Positions 1-4,837 of a stretch of 6,029 nucleotides of DNA are shown one piece after another (position 1 is the first letter of the stretch; each line of letters begins with the position of its first letter). The stretch is from Clostridiales bacterium (GTDB taxonomy: Bacteria > Bacillota_A > Clostridia > Lachnospirales > Bianqueaceae): NCBI GenBank assembly GCA_019423265.1, contig JAHZBS010000008.1, positions 23,354 to 29,382 on the forward strand. The letters run 5' to 3'. Under the pieces are notes generated by a model. The model had not been told where the DNA came from. It was given only the letters and a program-made list of their open reading frames with translations, and made no database searches. A program made the position numbers and the translations under genes.

Positions 1-1
1 T

Positions 2-733
2 GGAATTTTTTATATCAATAAGCGGTATGACTGTGTTAAGATACGATTATTTTCCTTTTTCTTTGACCGGTCTCTGTTTGTTAAGGCGATGAAGCTGGGA
101 ATCCCGTCGGGCATTCAGCAAGCGCTTTTTTCCGTCGGGATCATGATGATGCAGTCCCTGGTCAATAGCTACGGGTCGGATTTTATGGCGGGATTCAACG
201 GGGCGAATAAGATCGATACTTTTGCCTTTATGCCGATTCAAAGCTTTACAACGGCGATTACTACATATACGGGCCAGAATATCGGCGCCGGCAATATGCA
301 TCGGGTTAAGCAGGGGGTGAGGGCCAGCATTGTCCTCTCCGTTTCCGTCAGCATCCTGATCGGGCTTATTCTGTATCCGAGCAGCAGCTTTCTGATGAGA
401 ATGTTTTCTAGGAGTGAATCGGTTCTCGCTTCCGGAGTCTCGTACCTTCACTGTGTCCTACCATTCTATTGTCTGCTGGCCGTAGGCTTTATGTTTAGCA
501 GTGTTATGCGCGGGGCCGGCGAAATGATTGTGCCCATGATCTCCTCCTTTATCTCCCTATGGCTCGCCAGAATTCCAGTGGCGTACATAATCGCACACAT
601 ATGGGGGAAGGATTGGATCTTTCTGTCCTACGCTGTGGGGTGGCTGATCGGGCTCGCTATATCGGGCGCATACTACGCCACAGGGCGGTGGAAAAATAAA
701 GGCATTGTTCAGAGAGAGGCGGCGGAGACATAA
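2..733 (+). CDS. MATE-family efflux transporter, C-terminal half (5' end outside window)
   Basis: This is the C-terminal part of a multidrug and toxic compound extrusion transporter, an inner-membrane antiporter that exports cationic drugs or metabolites using Na+ or H+ gradients. The reading frame is open from base 2, giving 243 visible residues of a family that is usually about 450. The residues before the first internal ATG at 89 (ending in FDRSLFVKAMKLGIPSGIQQ) fit the linker and start of the second MATE repeat, so that ATG, which has no well-placed ribosome binding site, is not the start. Six hydrophobic segments follow, matching TM7-TM12. Family-typical stretches include GIPSGIQQALFSVGIMMMQ, ANKIDTFAFMPIQS, TYTGQNIGAG and SSVMRGAGEM. 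The stop is TAA at 731-733. The gene converges on the minus-strand SRPBCC gene with only 38 bases between stops and no obvious terminator hairpin. The family assignment is firm; the substrate cannot be predicted. Confidence 0.93.
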   Translation, partial: GIFYINKRYDCVKIRLFSFFFDRSLFVKAMKLGIPSGIQQALFSVGIMMMQSLVNSYGSDFMAGFNGANKIDTFAFMPIQSFTTAITTYTGQNIGAGNMHRVKQGVRASIVLSVSVSILIGLILYPSSSFLMRMFSRSESVLASGVSYLHCVLPFYCLLAVGFMFSSVMRGAGEMIVPMISSFISLWLARIPVAYIIAHIWGKDWIFLSYAVGWLIGLAISGAYYATGRWKNKGIVQREAAET

Positions 734-771
734 AACTTTTTTTAACATCGGATGATCTCCACAACACGAAG

Positions 772-1167
772 TTATCCTTCTAATTCTTTTTTCAAGTCCA
801 AAACATAAAGTCCTTGCTGTTTCTTTAGAAACCCTTTTACAAACGGCTTCATAATGGCTTTTTTCGGCTGAACATCTTCCGTAAAGTCAATTTCTGTTAT
901 TCCGTCACTTTCTCTGAAAAGCCCTATCCAATGCCCTTTCATGTTTCTATTCTCCATATCAAACTCCCATCGTTCATAAGGAATCTCACAGGTAACAGTG
1001 AATGTGGTGGGATATCCTTCTTTGGTATATTCTACAAATCTCTTTTCGTCCAACACTTCAATGCGACTTAGGTCGCTTCTCCACTGATAGTTATACAGTG
1101 AAGTTACCGTGTTCCACGCTCTTTTTACATCACATTGAAAAGTTGCTTTTATATTTGAAGTTGCCAT
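772..1167 (-). CDS. SRPBCC-fold (polyketide cyclase/START-like) protein, 131 aa
   Basis: This is a small soluble protein that fits the SRPBCC superfamily, a helix-grip fold with a hydrophobic cavity that binds lipids or other small hydrophobic ligands. The supporting features are an N-terminal strand and helix (ATSNIKATFQCDVKRAWNTV), in which the D-x-x-x-x-W pattern is typical, the alternating beta strands in the middle (RFVEYTKEGYPTTFTVTCEI, RWEFDMENRNMKGHWIGLF, ITEIDFTEDV) and the long C-terminal helix (FVKGFLKKQQGLYVLDLKKEL). The start is ATG at 1167, because a CGGAGGA ribosome binding site at 1174-1180 lies 7 bases upstream; an in-frame TTG at 1173 would sit almost on top of it. The stop is TAA at 774-772. 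The gene begins 35 bases after the stop of the GNAT gene on the same strand, so the two are probably co-transcribed. Ligand and role are unknown. Confidence 0.82.
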   Translation of the reverse strand: MATSNIKATFQCDVKRAWNTVTSLYNYQWRSDLSRIEVLDEKRFVEYTKEGYPTTFTVTCEIPYERWEFDMENRNMKGHWIGLFRESDGITEIDFTEDVQPKKAIMKPFVKGFLKKQQGLYVLDLKKELEG

Positions 1168-1173
1168 ATACAA

Positions 1174-1180
1174 TCCTCCG
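1174..1180 (-). promoter_or_regulatory. Ribosome binding site of the SRPBCC gene (decides the start)
   Basis: On the minus strand the sequence reads CGGAGGATTGTATATG. The GGAGG core is 7 bases before the ATG at 1167 but only 1 base before an in-frame TTG at 1173. This rules out the longer reading (two extra residues). Confidence 0.85.
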
Positions 1181-1202
1181 CAAATTGAATTTTGTCAGTT
1201 GC

Positions 1203-1649
1203 CTAAACCTTAAACAAGGGGTGATTTTCTTTATTTGTAATTGCTTTACTATAAAAGCCCAAAAAGTCCTTTTTCTCCCATCCTTTTTTAAGCCAAAATG
1301 CCTTTCCTTGCTCGTTTGTTTCCATTACATTTAAGCAACAACGAGTAATTCCTTCTTTTTCCAAAGCCTTTACTGCTTCATCCACCAGCAAAGAAGCGAT
1401 GCCTTGCCTTCTGAACTCTGGTAATACAACAGTATGATAGATATATCCCCGACGCCCATCATGTCCACACAGAATATTCCCAATCAATTTTCCATTTTCA
1501 AACGCAACAAAGTTTGTTTTAGGATTTCGATTGAGAAACAATAATATTCCGTCTTCTGAATCATCCAAGCTCCGCAAACCCATATTAGATGTACTTTTCC
1601 ATAACTCAATAAGTTGTGGATAATCTTCAATAGTCATTAACCTAATCAT
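1203..1649 (-). CDS. GNAT-family N-acetyltransferase, 148 aa
   Basis: This is a GCN5-related acetyltransferase that transfers acetyl from acetyl-CoA to an amine on an unknown small molecule or protein. Motif A is clear at residues about 73-87: strand TVVLPEF followed by the acetyl-CoA pyrophosphate loop RRQGIA (R80-x-x-G83-x-A85) and helix SLLVDEAVKALEKEG. Motif B lies at about 102-124 (RCCLNVMETNEQGKAFWLKKGW), with the usual aromatic and Gly near the C-terminus. The N-terminus IRLMTIEDYPQLIELW is the standard first strand and helix. Length is normal for a one-domain GNAT. The start ATG at 1649 is preceded by GGAGCGGGA on the minus strand at acceptable spacing; an ATG four codons downstream is less likely. 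A damaged paralogue lies 78 bases upstream and the SRPBCC gene 35 bases downstream. The protein resembles clostridial stand-alone GNATs, and resistance function cannot be claimed. Confidence 0.9.
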   Translation of the reverse strand: MIRLMTIEDYPQLIELWKSTSNMGLRSLDDSEDGILLFLNRNPKTNFVAFENGKLIGNILCGHDGRRGYIYHTVVLPEFRRQGIASLLVDEAVKALEKEGITRCCLNVMETNEQGKAFWLKKGWEKKDFLGFYSKAITNKENHPLFKV

Positions 1650-1727
1650 ATCAATCCCGCTCCAACTTCAAATTCGTTTCTCAGTTAAACACACCGGCTT
1701 ACTGAAAGTTTCAATTACTCGACAAAT

Positions 1728-1999
1728 TTATGTATCTATTCTTATCATTTCAGCAATTGTCTTATTTCTATAAATCAAATCTTCCCGTGAAGTAAAACCG
1801 CTTTTCTCCCAGAAAGCATTTCCATCGGTATTTTTTGAAAAAACAACCAAAGCAGTCTTATTGATACCTAATGCTTTTAACGCACCCTCTCTATTCCTTC
1901 TTTTGAATCGTCTAAATTATTCAACCCCATTCCTGCACAGGACAACCATAATTGATAAACCTGTTCGTAATCGGATATATTCATAACTCTGATTTTCAT
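1728..1999 (-). pseudogene. GNAT acetyltransferase remnant: motif A deleted, frame broken
   Basis: Starting at ATG 1999 (AAAGGA upstream on the minus strand), 40 codons read MKIRVMNISDYEQVYQLW and onward through GMGLNNLDDSKEGI, closely parallel to the first 37 residues of the intact neighbour (IRLMTIEDYPQLIELW, NMGLRSLDDSEDGI). They then stop at TAA 1879-1877. In another minus-strand frame the C-terminal half of a GNAT follows: GALKALGINKTALVVF, then NTDGNAFWEKSGFTSREDL, ending at TAA 1730-1728, which parallels EAVKALEKEG and EQGKAFWLKKGWEKKD of the intact protein. By this alignment about 50 residues are missing between the halves, including the whole acetyl-CoA-binding motif A, and the junction near 1880-1890 is out of frame. 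The product cannot be an active acetyltransferase. It is a diverged paralogue rather than a recent copy of the gene at 1203-1649. Confidence 0.88.
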
Positions 2000-2068
2000 T
2001 TTTGATATTCCTTTCGTTAAATTCAAATTTATCTATTTATCCCTCTATAAATCCTGTATTCCTATGTA

Positions 2069-2090
2069 TTTTCCCTTGTTTTGCCCTTAC
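2069..2090. repeat. Dispersed 22-23 base element, copy 1
   Basis: The core reads CCCTTGTTTTGCCCTTAC preceded by TTTT. It matches copy 2 at 3163-3185 except for one T missing in a T run; similarity stops abruptly on both sides. Both copies lie upstream of a minus-strand gene: this one 70 bases before the GNAT remnant start, the other 25 bases before the HExxH gene start. Confidence 0.85.
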
Positions 2091-2107
2091 GAGTTGAAAC
2101 AAGGGAA
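2071..2107. repeat. Perfect 11-bp inverted repeat with 15-base loop
   Basis: The left arm TTCCCTTGTTT (2071-2081) is exactly complementary to the right arm AAACAAGGGAA (2097-2107). The loop is 15 bases and contains the conserved GCCCTTAC. No T tract follows on either strand, so it is not a standard intrinsic terminator. It could be a protein or recombinase binding site, or an RNA structure in a minus-strand transcript. Confidence 0.8.
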
Positions 2108-2253
2108 TAGGGTTCATTCGATACCACACGGTTTTTTCGGCAGGTAATGTGAGCCCCCGGCGTTTGAGAGCGAAATATACCCCTCGCACAAACCTGAGGC
2201 TTGTACTTTGGGTTTTTTGCTTTTTGTAGAGAACAAGTTGTCAGCCTGTTGGA

Positions 2254-3138
2254 CTATCTATGTGTGCGCAAATTCATTATTTCGTGATCAAAAAACACAT
2301 CTAAATTTTCAGGAATATCTCCGCATAAAATTTTATCCGTAAGCTTGCGCACCATATATTCTTCAAAGGCATTCAACTTTCCCGTTTTGCTGCTATTCAG
2401 GTAATATGAGGCATCAAGATCGAGATTTACAAAGTTGCAACGCAAAATTTCATCTTCTCTGTTCTCAACAACTGGGTGTACTGAGTGATGAATAAACTCA
2501 TGTATGACGGATTCTTCACTGAGCGCACCCGAACAAAATATAAAAGTTTCATCTTTCGAGTGATAATCCGCAGAATATATACATTTTATCGGATTAAGAA
2601 CAACTTGTATGCTTTGAAAATGAGAATTAAATCTTTCCTTACAAAGCATAAGAATATCCTCAATTCTTCTTAAATTAGTTTGATGTTTTTTGTTCTGATC
2701 TTCTATCCAAGCGTTTTCCCATTCCAAATATCGACCAAAACAATTACTTTGAAATACATCTTTTAGGACTGCCGGAAATTGCAAAATCCAATTCCAAAAT
2801 GTCTCATTTCTTTCTATATCAGATATATTTTTAGCAGATAAAATGTTACTTTTATATGCGTCAAAATCCACGAAACATGCTCGGGGTAAATCTATATAAA
2901 ATGTGGCGGTTTCTATCATGGCTGCTCTTGGCCAATACGGAAAAACCTTACAAGTATTTTGCCTGACTTCCGAAAAGAAGCCATATCTATTACTGTCGGA
3001 CATGATAAAGCTCTCCAGCTTGTTTACCGTAGATGCGTCACGTTCGATAGAATAAAAGTCGTATCCGCATTGCAGTAAAGCAAAATAAATTGCTGAAATC
3101 GCTGTATTATTTGAAATTAATAGTTTTTTACATTCCAT
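2254..3138 (-). CDS. Hypothetical protein with zincin-type HExxH motif, 294 aa
   Basis: I do not recognise the family. The clearest feature is VIHEFIHHSVHP at residues about 212-222: H213-E214-x-x-H217 is the zinc-binding and catalytic signature of zincin metallopeptidases. The NAFEEYMVRKLT segment (E259/E260), about 42 residues downstream and probably helical, could supply a third ligand as in gluzincins. The first 200 residues are rich in aromatic residues and Cys, with no signal peptide or membrane segment, so the protein is probably cytoplasmic. The start ATG at 3138 has GAGG about 8 bases upstream; the stop is TAG at 2256-2254. Codon use is AT-rich, unlike the fucosidase next door. A strong minus-strand promoter at 3368-3396 gives a leader of about 220 nt. 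It may be a protease, or an immunity, maturation or regulatory factor with a metallopeptidase fold; the function is open. The coding call is firm because of length and start signals. Confidence 0.8.
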   Translation of the reverse strand: MECKKLLISNNTAISAIYFALLQCGYDFYSIERDASTVNKLESFIMSDSNRYGFFSEVRQNTCKVFPYWPRAAMIETATFYIDLPRACFVDFDAYKSNILSAKNISDIERNETFWNWILQFPAVLKDVFQSNCFGRYLEWENAWIEDQNKKHQTNLRRIEDILMLCKERFNSHFQSIQVVLNPIKCIYSADYHSKDETFIFCSGALSEESVIHEFIHHSVHPVVENREDEILRCNFVNLDLDASYYLNSSKTGKLNAFEEYMVRKLTDKILCGDIPENLDVFFDHEIMNLRTHR

Positions 3139-3162
3139 ATAATGTCCTCACATTTCAGATTG

Positions 3163-3185
3163 TTTTCCCTTGTTTTTGCCCTTAC
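3163..3185. repeat. Dispersed 22-23 base element, copy 2
   Basis: TTTT followed by CCCTTGTTTTTGCCCTTAC is the same as copy 1 at 2069-2090 apart from one extra T. Here too a right-hand complement to the left arm exists (CCTTGT at 3168-3173 with ACAAGG at 3184-3189), though shorter than in copy 1. The two copies bracket the HExxH gene in direct orientation about 1.1 kb apart. Confidence 0.85.
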
Positions 3186-3200
3186 AAGGTGTACGGGCAA
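3176..3200 (-). promoter_or_regulatory. Alternative hairpin just before the HExxH ribosome binding site
   Basis: TTGCCCTTAC (3176-3185) pairs with GTACGGGCAA (3191-3200) in 9 of 10 positions around a 5-base loop. This stem overlaps, and so competes with, the CCTTGT/ACAAGG stem at 3168-3189. In the minus-strand mRNA both structures lie about 25-60 bases before the start codon, a position where alternative folding could affect translation. The pairing is seen directly; the regulatory role is inference. Confidence 0.45.
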
Positions 3201-3367
3201 GAGTAGCTTCAAGTGAAATTTTATAAAGGGATGAGGTGAACAAATTGCGATAACCTATTTGTTTTCAAGGCTTTTTTAAGGCTTTAATGTCATCATATAA
3301 TGGGTGATAATAGTCTGAGATTTTGACGGATTCAAATCCCGATTGTAATATCTAACTTTCTTTTCCC

Positions 3368-3396
3368 ATTATACACAAAAGCATAGACTTTTTCAA
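3368..3396 (-). promoter_or_regulatory. Sigma-A promoter of the minus-strand block
   Basis: On the minus strand TTGAAA (3396-3391), a 17-base spacer and a perfect TATAAT (3373-3368) are present. This is a near-consensus housekeeping promoter pointing at the HExxH gene. Transcription would start near 3361. Whether the transcript continues into the GNAT and SRPBCC genes is unknown; no strong second promoter was found for them. Confidence 0.8.
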
Positions 3397-3403
3397 TTCC
3401 CCA

Positions 3404-3432
3404 TTGACTTTTCAAGGCAAGAGTGCTATGAT
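3404..3432 (+). promoter_or_regulatory. Sigma-A promoter of the fucosidase gene
   Basis: TTGACT (3404-3409), a 17-base spacer and TATGAT (3427-3432) form a near-consensus promoter, with a predicted start near 3439 and a leader of about 45 nt before the ATG at 3485. Its -35 box is only 7 bases from the -35 box of the opposite promoter. A small inverted repeat TCAAT-TCCCC-ATTGA (3393-3407) spans the two -35 boxes. Confidence 0.8.
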
Positions 3433-3470
3433 TCCAGCACAGCAGCAGAGCGCAGCTGTACTCATGATCG

Positions 3471-3477
3471 AAGGAGG
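3471..3477 (+). promoter_or_regulatory. Ribosome binding site of the fucosidase gene (decides the start)
   Basis: AAGGAGG lies 7 bases before ATG 3485. The frame can be read back to a TTG at 3404, but that codon is the -35 box of the promoter, so the first 27 codons of that longer reading cannot be translated from this promoter. Confidence 0.92.
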
Positions 3478-3484
3478 CATACAT

Positions 3485-4564
3485 ATGGCCGATAATAAGG
3501 AAGCCCAGTTACAGCACAGCATTATTGGGGTTCAGCGCGACGAACAGGCGGATTTTGTCCGTACGGAGCACCCCGATGCGCAATGGTTTCTAAAAGGCGG
3601 AAATCTTGGCCTGTTTATCCACTGGGGTATCTCCACTGTCAGCGGGGAGGGGGATCTGTCCTGGGGGATGATCGACCGCACGCCGTGGGATGAACAGAGC
3701 GGAGGCAATTACACCATCAAGCCGTCAGAATACTGGGGGTTAGCAAAAAAATTCAACCCGCAGAATTTTCATCCGGAAGAGTTTTTGCAGAAGGCGGCAG
3801 ACGCGGGGTTTACCTATGCGGTGCTGACGACGCGGCATCATGACGGATATGCCCTGTGGCCGTCCGAGTATGGCGATTTCAGCACCAAACAGTACATGGG
3901 CGGACGGGATTTGGTGCGAGAATATATTGAAGCTTGCAGAAAGTGCGGTTTGAAGGTGGGGCTGTATTATTCGCCCCCGGATTGGTATGTCCACCGCCAC
4001 TATCTGTCCTACAACTTTGCCAGCTTTGGCAAGCCTGATTCCGGCGCGCCGCTGTTGGACATGGACTTCAACGTCATTGACAAGCTGCCGGAGGAGCCGC
4101 CTGAGTTGGAAGATCAGTACATAGCTTATGTGAATGGTCAGGTTCGGGAACTCCTACACAATTATGGGAAGATCGACCTCCTGTGGTTTGATGGGACGAC
4201 AAGCGATCTGTCCAAAACGATTACAATTGAAGAGATACGGCAGGCGCAGCCGGGCATTGTGGTCAACGACCGCCTCTATCATGTCGGAGATTACAACAGC
4301 CAATTTGAATGCCGTCTTCCGGAGAAAAAGCCCGAAGGGCCTTGGGAGCACTGCCATATATGGCCGGAACACTGCGGATGGGCATACTGTAACCGAACCA
4401 CAGGATACCGCCCGGCGAAGTGGGTCTATGACAGCTATAAGCTTGTGAGAGAGTGGGGCGGAAATATGCTGATCAATGTGGGGCCTAAGGCGGATGGCTC
4501 GCTGCCCCAGGAATATTATGAGGAAATGGAAAAATTGGCGATACTCTTGAACGATCGGGACTAA
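3485..4564 (+). CDS. Alpha-L-fucosidase, GH29, short form lacking the C-terminal domain (359 aa)
   Basis: This is a retaining glycosidase that removes terminal alpha-L-fucose from glycans or fucosyl-oligosaccharides. GH29 signatures are seen in order: LGLFIHWGISTVSGE (residues 41-55), KFNPQNFHPEEFLQKAADAG (89-108), LTTRHHDGYALWPS (114-127, with the conserved His pair H119-H120), GLKVGLYYSPPDW (155-167), LLWFDG (232-237, D236 as the expected nucleophile), WEHCHIWPEHCGWAY (287-301) and NMLINVGPKADGSLP (327-341). E275 or E288 may be the acid/base, which varies in this family. No signal peptide is present, so it should act in the cytoplasm on imported oligosaccharides. Most family members are about 420-500 residues with a C-terminal beta-sandwich; this one ends at EKLAILLNDRD, where the usual GEWL-x-NGE-x-IY segment would begin. 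The gene has its own promoter and terminator, so it is monocistronic. Higher GC than the genes on its left suggests a different origin. Confidence 0.93.
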   Translation: MADNKEAQLQHSIIGVQRDEQADFVRTEHPDAQWFLKGGNLGLFIHWGISTVSGEGDLSWGMIDRTPWDEQSGGNYTIKPSEYWGLAKKFNPQNFHPEEFLQKAADAGFTYAVLTTRHHDGYALWPSEYGDFSTKQYMGGRDLVREYIEACRKCGLKVGLYYSPPDWYVHRHYLSYNFASFGKPDSGAPLLDMDFNVIDKLPEEPPELEDQYIAYVNGQVRELLHNYGKIDLLWFDGTTSDLSKTITIEEIRQAQPGIVVNDRLYHVGDYNSQFECRLPEKKPEGPWEHCHIWPEHCGWAYCNRTTGYRPAKWVYDSYKLVREWGGNMLINVGPKADGSLPQEYYEEMEKLAILLNDRD

Positions 4565-4577
4565 CGAACTGCACGGC

Positions 4578-4614
4578 GGCGGGGCACAGAAGTTACTGTG
4601 TCCTGCCATTTTTT
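4578..4614 (+). terminator. Rho-independent terminator of the fucosidase gene
   Basis: A 12-bp stem with two G-T pairs, GGCGGGGCACAG (4578-4589) with CTGTGTCCTGCC (4596-4607), has a 6-base loop and is followed by A and six T. It begins 14 bases after the stop codon. The stretch from here to the insertion sequence (4615-4742) is AT-rich, with no gene seen. Confidence 0.88.
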
Positions 4615-4712
4615 AGAATAATTTTGGAAGATAGTGAATAAAATAAGTTTCATGTGCAATGATAGTAGACGGACGATCTGATCATTTGGAAAATTTTAGT
4701 GTGATCCGCAGC

Positions 4713-4739
4713 AAAATAATAAAAAAATGCAAAATTCTG
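4713..4739. repeat. 27-base direct repeat beside the insertion sequence, left copy
   Basis: An A-rich sequence ending ATGCAAAATTCTG matches the right copy at 5893-5919 in 26 of 27 positions (T versus G near the end). It lies 3 bases outside the left inverted repeat. A further small inverted repeat CCGCAG/CTGCGG (4706-4711 and 4737-4742) encloses this copy only. Confidence 0.85.
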
Positions 4740-4742
4740 CGG

Positions 4743-4771
4743 TGTAAATAGATGTGACCCAAAAGAGGAAG
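4743..4771. repeat. Left terminal inverted repeat of the insertion sequence
   Basis: These 29 bases match the reverse complement of 5854-5883 in 23 positions with one single-base gap. The shared core is GTGA-x-CCAAAA followed by purines. Confidence 0.8.
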
Positions 4772-4792
4772 GAAAAACCCGAGTGGTAATAC

Positions 4793-4837
4793 AGGTTTTG
4801 TAATGCCTGCATCTTCGATGCGGCTATTACAAAACCT
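4793..4837. repeat. Long palindrome at the transposase stop codon
   Basis: AGGTTTTGTAAT at 4793-4804 pairs perfectly with ATTACAAAACCT at 4826-4837, and GCATC/GATGC close a 3-base loop at 4814-4816. Between them GCC and GGC can also pair if single-base bulges are allowed. The total is about 20 bp of stem. The last two transposase codons' end and its TAG stop (4838-4836) lie in the stem. No T tract follows on either strand, so it could block transcription entering from outside, protect the mRNA end, or act as a transposase-related structure, rather than being a classic terminator. Confidence 0.8.

Larger units (their letters stand above)
2000..2253. other. Non-coding spacer between GNAT remnant and HExxH gene
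   Basis: No reading frame with a start, ribosome binding site and family resemblance was found in these 254 bases. The stretch holds the 11-bp perfect inverted repeat and first copy of the 22-base element (see separate entries). Its part at about 2135-2190 is richer in GC than the surroundings. This patchiness suggests a remnant of another element, but it was not recognised. Confidence 0.6.
3139..3367 (-). other. Long 5' leader of the HExxH gene, no gene inside
   Basis: If transcription starts about 7 bases downstream of the -10 box at 3368-3373, the mRNA carries roughly 220 untranslated bases. The stretch holds an inverted repeat AACAAAT/ATTTGTT (3239-3245 and 3257-3263), a tandem AAGGCTTT repeat near 3267-3285, and next to the ribosome binding site the hairpin element at 3163-3200. 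No convincing leader peptide with a ribosome binding site was found; the only short frames are a few codons long. Confidence 0.5.

Noticed and set aside
89..733. MATE gene starting at ATG 89
   Set aside because: The frame is open to base 2 and the upstream residues fit the family, so the gene is cut by the window edge; no ribosome binding site precedes ATG 89.
734..771. Shared terminator between the converging MATE and SRPBCC genes
   Set aside because: A T/A run is present but there is no stable GC-rich stem next to it on either strand.
2140..2225. Short plus-strand frame and GC-rich patch as a gene or intron fragment
   Set aside because: No start signal, no recognisable family and no group II intron domain V could be found.
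1728..3200. Integron gene cassettes with attC sites
   Set aside because: The repeats lie upstream of the genes, lack proper GTTRRRY/RYYYAAC boxes, and no integron integrase is visible.
3320..3350. tRNA T-arm-like sequence GGATTCAAATCCCG, possibly a tRNA end used as attachment site
   Set aside because: The stem positions do not pair properly and no acceptor stem, anticodon arm or CCA is found nearby.
3404..3484. N-terminal extension of the fucosidase from TTG 3404
   Set aside because: The TTG belongs to the -35 box of the promoter, and a perfect AAGGAGG stands before ATG 3485.
4154..4609. Minus-strand reading frame of 151 codons under the fucosidase gene
   Set aside because: It is a shadow of the GH29 coding frame with no ribosome binding site or family resemblance; the same holds for the frames opposite the transposase.
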